From assembly GCA_947499955.1 (NCBI GenBank), contig CANMQI010000004.1, forward strand, positions 425,289-489,288: DNA of 64,000 bases, written 5' to 3'. Both the position numbers and the translations under genes were made by a program. The notes beneath the pieces are model-generated. The model did not search any database, was not told where the DNA came from, and saw only the letters and a list, made by a program, of their open reading frames with translations. Source of the DNA: an uncultured Granulosicoccus sp. Lineage in GTDB: Bacteria > Pseudomonadota > Gammaproteobacteria > Granulosicoccales > Granulosicoccaceae. This document shows, in pieces, positions 52,625-61,493 of the stretch. Position 1 is the first letter of the stretch; the number at the start of each line of letters is the position of its first letter.

Positions 52625-53233
52625 ATGACCTCACCACTTTATGCTCCCTTGACCACACGTAGCCTGATGGTCTGTATCGATATGCAGCGCCTGTTCCTGG
52701 AGCCGGGAGAATGGTTTGCAGAGACAGGGCTGTCCATCCTGCCGCAGTGCGAACGCCTCGCTCAGGCAGGTGCCGAACGTTGCCTGTTCACGCGCTTCAT
52801 CACCGCAAGCAATGCCGCTGAAGCACAGGGTACCTGGCAGCGATATTACCGACGTTGGGCATCGGTGACACGTGACAATCTGGGTGATGCGGCACTGGCG
52901 GTTCATCCTGCGCTGCAGCCATTTGCCAGAACCGAGCAATACTTTGACAAGCTGACTCACGATGCCTTCGACAGCGTGTCTTTCGTCAGTCACATTCGTG
53001 CAGCTGAACCAGACGCTCTGGTGCTGTTCGGTATCGAGACGGATGTCTGCGTGCTGGCCACGGCACTGTCTGCGGTTGATCTGGGCTATCGCGTCATTGT
53101 GGTCACCGACGCCTGCGCCAGTTCCGCTCCCGAGTCGCATGCCGCTTGTCTGGCGCACATCTACCCACGCTTCGATCAGCAGATTGAACTGGTCGATACG
53201 GATACACTGCTGAATGCCTGGAGTGCAGCATGA
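52625..53233 (+). CDS. Isochorismatase-like cysteine hydrolase
   Basis: A 202-residue isochorismatase-superfamily hydrolase, related to nicotinamidase and N-carbamoylsarcosine amidase. The catalytic triad can be seen: Asp in LMVCIDMQRLFLEPG (near residue 17), Lys/Arg region before the centre, and Cys in LFGIETDVCVLATALSAVDL (near residue 145). The start at MTSPLY was chosen; an earlier ATG overlaps the ATPase stop. It overlaps the next gene by 4 bp. It may hydrolyse an amide of the imported compound; substrate unknown. Confidence 0.85.
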   Translation: MTSPLYAPLTTRSLMVCIDMQRLFLEPGEWFAETGLSILPQCERLAQAGAERCLFTRFITASNAAEAQGTWQRYYRRWASVTRDNLGDAALAVHPALQPFARTEQYFDKLTHDAFDSVSFVSHIRAAEPDALVLFGIETDVCVLATALSAVDLGYRVIVVTDACASSAPESHAACLAHIYPRFDQQIELVDTDTLLNAWSAA

Positions 53234-55536
53234 CGCCGACTGAACACTGCTGGGGCACCTGGACAGCTGACAGACCCATCGAGCTGTCCCACCTGCCCAC
53301 GGGGTTTACCCTGACCCCGGTGCTCTACTCAGCACGTGCCAACAGCGCCAGTGCCATTCCACCCGGAGAGCTTGTTCGCTTCGGGAAACGCGGTATCAGC
53401 AATGCCCGGATCTGCTTTGATACCAGCCATGAAGAGACTGCGCTTCACTGGCAATATGATTTGGCAGACCCGGTGACCATGGGTGTCCACTGGCGCTGTG
53501 ATGCACACGGTGAATGGGGACTGCGCTATTGGGTCAACCTGTGCTTCAGCGCGCCGCCAGGGGTCGGTTTCCGGTTTGATCGTGAGACCGGGATTCTGAC
53601 CAGCGACAACGAGTCCGGCCCGCAATTGTCGGTCAGCACGGCAAAGCTGCCCCTGATGGCAACCTTTCATGATGACCTGCCCGCCCTTCTCGATGAATAC
53701 GCCGACAAGGGCTATTTCTACCTTGGCTCCCGCGGAACGTCCGGGGCCTGTGCTGTATTGCGTTTCAATCTGGAAGAGGCACCATCGATGTCCTGCCGCG
53801 TCGCGCTCAACATGGCCGAATCGACAAACAGTGGGTCCAGGTCGCCGATCGACAAGCCGTTCTTGCCGAACACGGACGCCGCGGCAATGGATGATGGAGC
53901 TGAGCCGTTGGAAAACAGGCAGGTTTCACTGGGCGCCATGACAGCGGCAAGCGATGAATCCGATGTGGTTGCAGAATACGAAGACTCCGAGGCTCAAGGT
54001 GCGCTTGAAGCAATACACGATGTCCTTGCCTGGAATCACGTCTTTGACCCTGTCAATGAGCGCAGCTACACGGTCTTGACACGCTTCTGGAACCGGCAGA
54101 AGTTCGGCGGTTTTGGTATCTGGATGAATGATGTCATGTATCACGCCCTGTTATGGAGTCGCTACGATACCGAGAAGGCTCGACGCAATATCGAAGCGGT
54201 GTTCGCCTGGCAAACGGATGAGGGCAACTTCCCGTGTCTGGTCACTGGCAACGATGCCTGGCTGGATCGCTCGCAACCTCCTGTCGTCAGTTACGTCATC
54301 TGGTGTTGCTATCGCAATTCTCAGGACACGGAACTGCTGCAATGGGCCTTTCCGAAGCTGCTGGCCAACTATGACTGGTGGTGGCGTCGGCGCAGCTTGC
54401 ACGATACCGGGCTGGTGGCGTACGGCACCAGTCTGGATATCGGTGACGGCTTGTACAAGGGTACCAAGCTTGCTGCAAAGGATGAATCATCCATGGACAA
54501 CATGGCGGTGCATGACCCGGCAGAATTCGATGCCAGCACCGGACTCATCCAGGCCGCCGATGTGGGCCTGAATTCCCTTCTGGCACTGGATGGCGAGATC
54601 CTGGCACAGATGGCTGCGCTGCTGAAGCGGGATGTAGCCGCAGTACGCCTTGAACAGCAAAGCGAAGCTCATAAACGACGCATCGCCGACTGGCTGTGGG
54701 ATGACTCGCGTGGTGTCTTTGCCAACCGAATGATGGATGGCCGCTTCGTGCAGCCGCTAGCGCCGACCTCTTTCTTTCCAATGGCCGCAGGGATTGCCAC
54801 GGAGGCTCAGGTGGATAGTCTCATCGAGAATTACCTGATACCGGAAGAGAAATTCGGTGGGCAGTTCGTGCTGCCATCGGCCACCCGCGATGACCCCGCT
54901 TATCAGGACAATGTCTATTGGCGAGGCCGAATCTGGGCTCCCCTGAATTACTGGGTCTATGAGGGGCTGCGCCGCTATGGACGTGCCACCGAGGCCAGCA
55001 CACTGGCCAGCAAGAGCCTGAATCTGTTCAATCAAGGATGGCAACAGCGACAGTGTGGTGAGAACTACCACGCGGAAACCGGTGCCATTGCAGACCAGTC
55101 CGATACGGACACCTTCTATACCTGGGGTGCCATGCTGCCTGCACTGCGGGTCAAGGAGGTGTTCGATGACACGCCCTGGCAAGGAATCAGCCTGTCGCCG
55201 TTTCAGGCTGACGGTGAGCTCGGACCGATGATAACGGCCTGGGGCGTGCTGAGCATTCTCAACGAAGGGTCACATTGGACCATCAGAGTCAAGGATGCCG
55301 AGCTGATGTCGGGCACGGTTAGCGGCAGCTTGAATCATGCGTCGCTGAGTGAATCGTCTTTCCATGCCGAGATTGGCGCATCAAACATCAATGAGACACT
55401 CCGGTTTGCCGGCCGCACCCTGACCGCAGCAACACTGGATGAGGCTGACTTGAAGATCAGTGCGGACACCGTCACCTTGCCCGCCGGGCATGGCGGTGGG
55501 AAGTTCAAGCTGAGTTTTGACCAAGTTGAGCAATGA
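53230..55536 (+). CDS. GH63-like (MGH1-type) glycoside hydrolase
   Basis: A 768-residue protein. The C-terminal two thirds (from about residue 265) are an (alpha/alpha)6 barrel of the GH63/MGH1 type: FGGFGIWMNDVMYHALLWSR, WAFPKLLANYDWWWRRRS, YWRGRIWAPLNYWVYEGLRR and CGENYHAETGAI are typical. The N-terminal part (1-220) looks beta-rich. No signal peptide is seen, so it is probably cytoplasmic. It overlaps the cysteine hydrolase gene by 4 bp and so is part of the polyamine-type transporter operon, which is an unusual partnership. Substrate likely an oligosaccharide or glycoside imported by that transporter, but this is unproven. Confidence 0.85.
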   Translation: MTPTEHCWGTWTADRPIELSHLPTGFTLTPVLYSARANSASAIPPGELVRFGKRGISNARICFDTSHEETALHWQYDLADPVTMGVHWRCDAHGEWGLRYWVNLCFSAPPGVGFRFDRETGILTSDNESGPQLSVSTAKLPLMATFHDDLPALLDEYADKGYFYLGSRGTSGACAVLRFNLEEAPSMSCRVALNMAESTNSGSRSPIDKPFLPNTDAAAMDDGAEPLENRQVSLGAMTAASDESDVVAEYEDSEAQGALEAIHDVLAWNHVFDPVNERSYTVLTRFWNRQKFGGFGIWMNDVMYHALLWSRYDTEKARRNIEAVFAWQTDEGNFPCLVTGNDAWLDRSQPPVVSYVIWCCYRNSQDTELLQWAFPKLLANYDWWWRRRSLHDTGLVAYGTSLDIGDGLYKGTKLAAKDESSMDNMAVHDPAEFDASTGLIQAADVGLNSLLALDGEILAQMAALLKRDVAAVRLEQQSEAHKRRIADWLWDDSRGVFANRMMDGRFVQPLAPTSFFPMAAGIATEAQVDSLIENYLIPEEKFGGQFVLPSATRDDPAYQDNVYWRGRIWAPLNYWVYEGLRRYGRATEASTLASKSLNLFNQGWQQRQCGENYHAETGAIADQSDTDTFYTWGAMLPALRVKEVFDDTPWQGISLSPFQADGELGPMITAWGVLSILNEGSHWTIRVKDAELMSGTVSGSLNHASLSESSFHAEIGASNINETLRFAGRTLTAATLDEADLKISADTVTLPAGHGGGKFKLSFDQVEQ

Positions 55537-55543
55537 CCATGCA

Positions 55544-55567
55544 CGTCCGAGTCTTGCAAGACGGACG
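55544..55567 (+). terminator. Stem-loop ending the transporter-glycosidase operon
   Basis: CGTCC-GA-GTCTTG pairs with CAAGAC-GGACG with a two-base bulge and essentially no loop, immediately after the glycosidase stop. It is followed by GC-poor DNA up to the convergent lactonase gene. Confidence 0.5.
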
Positions 55568-55642
55568 GTAGATGACGAGACTCTGATTGGATTCTATATG
55601 GGGTCAGTTTGTCATCGGACACGCCGCACTATGGGACGTGTC

Positions 55643-56533
55643 TCAGGCAAACCGATGTGCAGGCAAACCGGTCACCCCCGGCTTGATGGCGAACAAGCCT
55701 CCCTCTTCAGGATGAGTTGCCAGGTGTGCTGCATCCATCGTGAATCTGGCAGACGTCACGAAGAGTGTATCCAGCTTCTGCCCACCAAATGTGCAACTCG
55801 TCGGCCATGAACAGGGAAGATCGATAATCCGGTCGATACGACCATCCGGTGCCAGTCTGACAATACAAGCGCCATTCACGACACGACAATTCCAGATGTA
55901 TCCTTCCGAGTCCATGGTAGAGCCATCGGGCAGACCACGATCAAATCCTGACAGAATGGTACGCTTGTCTGTCAGGCGTTCGGTGTCCGGGTCATAGTGG
56001 TATCGATAGATTTCGTTCTTCAGCGTGTCTGCGGTGAACACGCTGCCTTCATCTGACCAGACCAATGTATTGGTGATGCCGAAGCGCTCGTCATTCAGTG
56101 CGATGACATCCCCACTCGCTGTACACCGATAGAGCCGGCCTGTATCGGAAGTGATGTCCACAGGGCTGCCTTCTGGACTGATATTGTTTTGCATGGTGCC
56201 GATCCAGAACGCGCCATCAGGTCCTACCACACCTTCGTTCAGCCGGTTTCCGGGCATATTCGCCTCGACATCGGCAAGTGGTCTGAACGAATCATCATAA
56301 TCCCACAGACATACTTGCCTGGTCAGGCCGACGATGGCACCACCGTCCTTGCGTAACCCGATGGAGGTGACGAATTCCGGGGTCGGCCAGCATCGATGCT
56401 TCCCCGTCGCCGTTGTCAAGGCGTGAACGGTCTTTTCCACGATATCGACCCAAAGCAGTCTCTGCTCGCGCACATCCCAGATCACGCTTTCACCAACGGT
56501 GTTACCTGCTGCATACACCAGTTCGACTGCCAT
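55643..56533 (-). CDS. SMP-30/gluconolactonase-family lactonase
   Basis: A 296-residue six-bladed beta-propeller enzyme that hydrolyses aldonolactones to aldonic acids. Metal ligands of the family are visible: Glu near the start (GESVIWD), Asn in the NRLNEGVVGPDGAFWIG segment (usually N-D-G, here N-E-G) and Asp in GLPDGSTMDSEGYIWNCR. The start at MAVELV has AGGAGAAG upstream. It is divergent from the GntR gene that opens the sugar cluster, so it is probably the lactonase step between the SDR dehydrogenase and the enolase-family dehydratase. Confidence 0.9.
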   Translation of the reverse strand: MAVELVYAAGNTVGESVIWDVREQRLLWVDIVEKTVHALTTATGKHRCWPTPEFVTSIGLRKDGGAIVGLTRQVCLWDYDDSFRPLADVEANMPGNRLNEGVVGPDGAFWIGTMQNNISPEGSPVDITSDTGRLYRCTASGDVIALNDERFGITNTLVWSDEGSVFTADTLKNEIYRYHYDPDTERLTDKRTILSGFDRGLPDGSTMDSEGYIWNCRVVNGACIVRLAPDGRIDRIIDLPCSWPTSCTFGGQKLDTLFVTSARFTMDAAHLATHPEEGGLFAIKPGVTGLPAHRFA

Positions 56534-56589
56534 GCGCCTTCTCCTCTTCATGATTATGTCAATTGGGGCTGGACAAATACATGGTAATC

Positions 56590-56603
56590 GGTTTGAATAA
56601 ACC
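56590..56603. promoter_or_regulatory. Candidate GntR operator GGTTT-N4-AAACC
   Basis: A perfect five-base inverted repeat in the divergent promoter between the lactonase and GntR genes, 41 bp before the regulator start. The place and symmetry suit a FadR/GntR-type repressor controlling both directions. Confidence 0.5.
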
Positions 56604-56643
56604 TGTCAGACAAGTTGTGCCATTTCAGGCGCCAGGAAAGATC

Positions 56644-57357
56644 ATGATCGACGAAAAGAACAGCGGAAACGGAAGCAACCTGGTCGGTGATACTGTCGGT
56701 GCCATCACGCAGTACATCCGCAGCAACGGTCTCGGCCCCGGTGATCGGTTGCTGAGTGAAACGAAGTTCGCGAAGGAACTTGATGTCTCCAGAAGCGTTG
56801 TCCGTGAAGCTTTCCGGTCTCTCGCCGCCATGCGCCTGATAAACCTGAGCGCAGGCAAACGGGCTACCGTTGCGCAACTGGATCATGGAGCCATGTCATT
56901 GATGATCGAGCATGGTGTTCTGACAGAACAGATCAGTATCCAGCAAATCTACGATGTGCGACGCACCATCGAATCCCGTACGGTCACGCTGGCTGCGCTG
57001 CGCCGCACCGAAGAGGAAGCACAGGCGATACGCACACATGCCGGGAAGATGATGGAGTTCATCGATGAACCTGACCGTGTCATGGAGCATGACCTGGCCT
57101 TCCACCAGATGATTGCACAGGCCTCCAGAAATCCTGTATTCGCCATGACGGTAGGCGCGTTTCAGGGCATTTCCAGACAGAGCTGGCCAATAGGCTGGCG
57201 CATGCGACGACAGCAGGAACTGCGTATGGCCATGGTGCAGAACCATATCGATATCGCCGATGCCATTGCCGTTGGCGATCCGCAGAAGGCGGTAAGCCTG
57301 ATGGAGGTTCATTTTGACAACAGCACCAAGGTCCTCCTTGATGCCGGCTTGACTTGA
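56644..57357 (+). CDS. GntR/FadR-family transcriptional regulator (FCD domain)
   Basis: A 237-residue GntR-family regulator. The winged helix-turn-helix is near residues 15-80 (LGPGDRLLSETKFAKELDVS, then RSVVREAFRSLAAMRLI), and the C-terminal all-helical FCD domain carries the metal-binding His residues (DLAFHQMIAQASRN and NHIDIADAI). AGGAAAG lies before the chosen start. It opens the sugar-acid cluster, followed nine bases later by the dehydratase gene; FCD regulators of this kind commonly sense sugar acids. Confidence 0.9.
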   Translation: MIDEKNSGNGSNLVGDTVGAITQYIRSNGLGPGDRLLSETKFAKELDVSRSVVREAFRSLAAMRLINLSAGKRATVAQLDHGAMSLMIEHGVLTEQISIQQIYDVRRTIESRTVTLAALRRTEEEAQAIRTHAGKMMEFIDEPDRVMEHDLAFHQMIAQASRNPVFAMTVGAFQGISRQSWPIGWRMRRQQELRMAMVQNHIDIADAIAVGDPQKAVSLMEVHFDNSTKVLLDAGLT

Positions 57358-57366
57358 GGCAAGCTC

Positions 57367-58575
57367 ATGAAAATCACGAAGCTCGAAACCATCCGTATCG
57401 AAGAGCGACCCAACCTGCTGTGGTTGCAAGTGCATACCGATGAAGGCCTCGTCGGACTGGGTGAAACGTTCTTTGGAGCGAAAGCCGTGGAAGCCTACAT
57501 TCACGAGACTGTCGCGCCCATTGTCATCGGGCGCAACCCTCTGGAAATCGACAAACTGTCGGCTGATCTCGTCGGGTATCTGGGCTTTCGTTCGTCTGGT
57601 GTAGAAACCCGCGGCAATTCGGCCTTCGATATTGCATTGTGGGACTTGTTCGGCAAGACAACAGGTCAACCGATAGCTCAACTGCTGGGAGGTTTTACAC
57701 GCCAGGACATCCGTACCTACAACACCTGTGCGGGCACCGAATACATCAAGCAGGCTACTGGCCAGAATACTGCGAACTATGCGCTGAAATCCAGCACAGA
57801 GGGTGGTTATGACGATCTGAATGCCTTCATGAACTGTGCTGACGAGCTGGCTGTTTCTTTGCTTGAAGACAACATCACCGCAATGAAGATATGGCCCTTT
57901 GACGTCGCGGCAGAGAAAACGCGGGGTCAGTACATATCCCCCACTGACTTGAAATCCTGTCTGGAGCCTTTCGACAAGATTCGCAAGGCCGTAGGCGACA
58001 AGATGGATATCATGGTTGAGTTCCATCTGATGTGGCAGCTGTTGCCCGCCATTGAAATTGCCCGTGCACTGGAACCCTACAACACATTCTGGCACGAAGA
58101 TCCGATCAAGATGGACAGTCTGTCCAGCCTGAAGCGATATGGCGCCGCCAGCAAGGCCCCGATTGCTGCGTCTGAGACTCTCGCCGGTCGCTGGGCTTTC
58201 CGCGACCTGATCGAGACCGGGGTTGCCGGTGTATTCAATCTGGACATCAGCTGGTGCGGTGGTTTGTCGGAGGCGCGCAAGATAGCCTCGATGGCGGAAA
58301 CCTGGCACCTGCCGATCGCCCCCCACGACTGCACCGGCCCTGTCGTTCTGTGTGCATCCACGCATCTGTCACTCAATGCCCCTAATGCCTTGGTTCAGGA
58401 GAGTGTCAGAGCCTTTTATCGCACCTGGTACCGGGACCTGGTAACCGCCCTACCACCTGTGGAAAAGGGCCGTATCACGGTTCCTCCCGGACCCGGACTC
58501 GGCATGGAACTGAATCCGGAACTGGACAAGGCATTTACCACCTATCGCAAGACTTCAGGTGTCAACGATATCTGA
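57367..58575 (+). CDS. Enolase-superfamily sugar-acid dehydratase
   Basis: A 402-residue mandelate racemase/muconate-lactonizing-type protein. The capping domain (1-120) is followed by the barrel: Lys K174 in ITAMKIWPFD, metal ligands near E218 (MVEFH with H220), E244 (WHEDP) and E270 (AASET), and the His/Asp pair H320-D321 (IAPHDCTGP). This layout matches acid-sugar dehydratases such as galactonate dehydratase, but the first metal ligand is Glu rather than the usual Asp. Expected reaction: aldonate to 2-keto-3-deoxy acid. The start follows the GntR stop by nine bases. Confidence 0.85.
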   Translation: MKITKLETIRIEERPNLLWLQVHTDEGLVGLGETFFGAKAVEAYIHETVAPIVIGRNPLEIDKLSADLVGYLGFRSSGVETRGNSAFDIALWDLFGKTTGQPIAQLLGGFTRQDIRTYNTCAGTEYIKQATGQNTANYALKSSTEGGYDDLNAFMNCADELAVSLLEDNITAMKIWPFDVAAEKTRGQYISPTDLKSCLEPFDKIRKAVGDKMDIMVEFHLMWQLLPAIEIARALEPYNTFWHEDPIKMDSLSSLKRYGAASKAPIAASETLAGRWAFRDLIETGVAGVFNLDISWCGGLSEARKIASMAETWHLPIAPHDCTGPVVLCASTHLSLNAPNALVQESVRAFYRTWYRDLVTALPPVEKGRITVPPGPGLGMELNPELDKAFTTYRKTSGVNDI

Positions 58576-58614
58576 CATTAACGACAACTCAAAGAAAACG
58601 AGAGGAATATCAAG

Positions 58615-59586
58615 GTGAAGAAATTACTGATCCCGGCCGCGGTGGCCACCCTGGTGATGGGAAATGCCGTCCAGGCCGATGGACTGAACATCGTATTCAC
58701 TCACCATTCGTCGGCGTCCAACACCTTCTGGCAGGCGGTCAACAAGGGCTATGAAGATGCTTGCTCGAAGATCGAAGCAGATTGCCAGATGATATTTACC
58801 CAGACTGAAGGTTCCGTTGGACAACAGGCTGCCAACATGGAAGCCGGCCTGGCGCGTTCACCAGATGTTCTGTTGACTTCGATTGTTGACGACCATGCGT
58901 TTGACGACATCATCCAACGAGCTGTAGACGCTGGTGTCATCGTCATTGCAGTCAATGTGGATGACAGCGAAGGTGCGCAAGGCAATGCTCGGCAGGCTTT
59001 CGTCGGTCAAGGCTTCACACCAGCCGGCTATTCACTGGGAAGCGCTCTATCCGCCCACTTCCCCGCCGAGGGGCCGATCCGAGTGCTTGTCGGTGTATCG
59101 GCGCCGGGTCAGAACTGGTCCGAGGCTCGCGGCGCTGGCGTCATCCAGTTCATGGACGACTACATCGCCGAACATCCCGAGCGTGACATCCGGTACGAAC
59201 GTATCGACTCCGGAACGGACCTTGCCGTGACGTCAGATCGCGTCGGTGCGTTTCTCAACGCCAACCCTGACACGACAGCCTATGTCGATACGGGCTTCTG
59301 GCATGCCGGAGTTGCACGGGTATTGAAGGATCGTGGTATCGATCCTGGCGAGGTGCTGTTGGGTGGATTCGATCTGGTGCCAGAGGCCGTGCAGCAGATG
59401 CAGGCTGGCTATATCCAGGCAGAAGTCGATCAACAACCCTACATGCAGGGATTCATACCCGTCATGCAAGCCTACCTCGCTGACAAGATCGATCTTGCGC
59501 CTGCCGATGTTGACACCGGACAGGCAATCGTGACTCCCGACGATGCAGAATCCATCTTCCAGCTGTCAGTCAAGGGTCTGCGTTAG
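58615..59586 (+). CDS. Sugar ABC transporter periplasmic binding protein
   Basis: A 323-residue RbsB-like receptor starting with GTG; GAGAGGAA lies upstream. The signal peptide is LIPAAVATLVMGNAVQA with cleavage near residue 21. The mature start DGLNIVFTHHSSASNTFWQA and the later GGFDLVPEAVQQMQAGYIQ hinge/ligand region are typical. It is followed by a hairpin, a permease and a one-domain ATPase. The ligand is presumably the sugar that the neighbouring SDR, lactonase and dehydratase oxidise. Confidence 0.9.
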   Translation: MKKLLIPAAVATLVMGNAVQADGLNIVFTHHSSASNTFWQAVNKGYEDACSKIEADCQMIFTQTEGSVGQQAANMEAGLARSPDVLLTSIVDDHAFDDIIQRAVDAGVIVIAVNVDDSEGAQGNARQAFVGQGFTPAGYSLGSALSAHFPAEGPIRVLVGVSAPGQNWSEARGAGVIQFMDDYIAEHPERDIRYERIDSGTDLAVTSDRVGAFLNANPDTTAYVDTGFWHAGVARVLKDRGIDPGEVLLGGFDLVPEAVQQMQAGYIQAEVDQQPYMQGFIPVMQAYLADKIDLAPADVDTGQAIVTPDDAESIFQLSVKGLR

Positions 59587-59606
59587 TCAGCCTGGATTCA
59601 GAAGGT

Positions 59607-59634
59607 CCGGTCTTGCCATTTCAGGCAAGACCGG
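59607..59634 (+). repeat. 11-bp stem-loop between binding-protein and permease genes
   Basis: CCGGTCTTGCC and GGCAAGACCGG pair perfectly around a six-base loop, 20 bases after the binding-protein stop. The rest of the 183-bp gap has a second, weaker repeat (GGCCGAA/TTCGGCC, 59651-59688). Confidence 0.75.
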
Positions 59635-59769
59635 GTTGACCATCAAAAATCGGCCGAACCGACATTCCCGGACGCTGGCGACATTCGGCCATCAACCACC
59701 AAATAGCTGAGCTGCCCAGACCTGTAGCTGGCCACGCTCGGCCGCAAATCCGAGGAGGAATACCGACGG

Positions 59770-60747
59770 ATGAAACGTTTTCTCAAGATATATCTGGACA
59801 AGCCTGAACTGGCAGCAATGGTTCTGCTTGTCTTTCTACTGGTCATCTTTCAAGTCAAATCAGACGGTGTCTTTCTCAATCTCAACAATCTGCGCGGCCT
59901 GTTCGGCATTCTGCCCGAGATAGGGCTGATGGTCATCGGCGTCACCATCCTGATGATCTGCGGCGAGTTCGATCTGTCTGTCGGATCGGTGTTTGCACTG
60001 ATGCCCATGACCATGGCGGTGTTTCTGGCTGATGGCATGGCTTTCATACCGGCCTTTCTCATCGGTATGGCGGCGTGCGCGGTGATTGGATTCATCAACG
60101 GTTACCTGACGATAAAGTACGATATACCCAGCTTCATCACGACCCTGGGCATGTTGTTCATCGCGCGTTCTCTGACGATCGTTGTTTCTGGCGGTTTCCC
60201 CCCCTTGTTGCCCAACGACCTGCCCAACTGGCTGTTTACCGTGTTCGTCGGACCGGGAGATCTCTTCCGGATGTCATTCATCTGGTTCGTCCTGGTCGCC
60301 GTTCTGGCCTCGTTGATGATGAGTCGAACCAATTTCGGTAACTGGATAAGAGCAACAGGCGGGTTCCTGCCTGCCGCAAAAGCCATGGGTATTCCGACTG
60401 CCAGAGTAAAGATCGCCTGTTTCATGCTCTGTTCAATGCTTGCAGGTTTTGCTGGCATGATTCAGGTGCTGCGTCTCGGCTCTCCCCTGCCATCCATCGG
60501 GGAAGGCTGGGAGCTGCAAGCCGTTGCTGCGGCCGTGATTGGCGGAACGGCGCTCTCGGGTGGTATCGGTGCTGTTCTGGGCGGTGTAATCGGTGCGATT
60601 CTGATCAGAGTCATCGATAACGGACTGGTGCTCTCTCAGGTGGATGCCAACTGGTTCAAGTTCGCCATCGGTTTCCTGACCATCTTTGCCGTGGTCGTGA
60701 ATTCCTGGCTGGGCAAACGCGCCAAAGCGATCAAAGTGGAGACCTGA
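59770..60747 (+). CDS. Sugar ABC transporter permease
   Basis: A 325-residue RbsC-like permease with about nine hydrophobic segments. Conserved parts are ICGEFDLSVGSVFALMPM near residue 63, INGYLTIKYDIPSFITTLGM near 112 and GGTALSGGIGAVLGGVIGAI near 260. Length is normal for RbsC. AGGAGGAA lies 9-16 bases before the start. Inner membrane. Confidence 0.92.
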   Translation: MKRFLKIYLDKPELAAMVLLVFLLVIFQVKSDGVFLNLNNLRGLFGILPEIGLMVIGVTILMICGEFDLSVGSVFALMPMTMAVFLADGMAFIPAFLIGMAACAVIGFINGYLTIKYDIPSFITTLGMLFIARSLTIVVSGGFPPLLPNDLPNWLFTVFVGPGDLFRMSFIWFVLVAVLASLMMSRTNFGNWIRATGGFLPAAKAMGIPTARVKIACFMLCSMLAGFAGMIQVLRLGSPLPSIGEGWELQAVAAAVIGGTALSGGIGAVLGGVIGAILIRVIDNGLVLSQVDANWFKFAIGFLTIFAVVVNSWLGKRAKAIKVET

Positions 60748-60751
60748 GGTC

Positions 60752-61483
60752 ATGACACAACCCATCATCTCGGTACGCAATCTGCACAAGTGGTATTCCG
60801 GCGTACATGCATTGAAAGGCGTGACACTGGACTTTGCTCCGAACGAATCCGTCGGTTTGATTGGTGACAATGGCGCCGGAAAATCTACCCTGATCAATAT
60901 ACTGTCGGGCGCCCAGGAAGCAAGTGAGGGAGAGGTCTTCCTTGACGGTAGCAGGGCTGTAATAAGAAACCCGCGTGATGCCATGGACCTGGGTATCGAG
61001 ACGATCTACCAATACAACTCCATGGTGCCTACCATGAGTATCTCACGCAATCTGTTCATAGGGCGTGAGCCACTGAAGTTCTCTTTCATGGGAATGGGCA
61101 TCATGGACCGCCGGAAGATGGCAGCGGAAAGCGTCAAGGCCATTGCCGACGTGGACCTGCATCTGCGCTCACCGGATGCGCTTGTGGGCGAATTGTCCGG
61201 AGGCCAGCGACAAGGTGTCGCCATTGCCCGTGCGATGCATTTCAAGTCAAGAGTGATGATTCTGGATGAGCCCACCAACCATCTGGCAGTCAAGGAAACA
61301 GCCAAGGTAATAGGGTTCGTTCGTGGTCTGAAAGAGCACAACATTACCGGCATTTTCATCAGCCACAACATCCACCACGTTTTTGAATGCTGCGACAGGA
61401 TCATCGCCATGGCACGAGGTGAGGTGGTACTGGATAAACGCACAGAAGACACGAACATGGACGAAATCCTGAGCGTGTTGTGA
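60752..61483 (+). CDS. Sugar ABC transporter ATP-binding protein (single domain)
   Basis: A 243-residue ABC ATPase: Walker [13 protein letters not shown] (near residue 36), signature LSGGQRQGVAIARAM, Walker B MILDEPTNHLAV and switch His in FISHNIHHVF. Like the ATPase at 35665 it is a single domain, so it must dimerise. It begins 4 bp after the permease stop and ends 10 bp before the SDR gene. Confidence 0.92.
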   Translation: MTQPIISVRNLHKWYSGVHALKGVTLDFAPNESVGLIGDNGAGKSTLINILSGAQEASEGEVFLDGSRAVIRNPRDAMDLGIETIYQYNSMVPTMSISRNLFIGREPLKFSFMGMGIMDRRKMAAESVKAIADVDLHLRSPDALVGELSGGQRQGVAIARAMHFKSRVMILDEPTNHLAVKETAKVIGFVRGLKEHNITGIFISHNIHHVFECCDRIIAMARGEVVLDKRTEDTNMDEILSVL

Positions 61484-61493
61484 GGAGACAGCA

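Noticed and set aside
56896..58365. Long reverse-strand open frame of about 490 codons
   Set aside because: Antisense to the GntR and dehydratase genes, both of which show intact family motifs. It is a codon-bias shadow.
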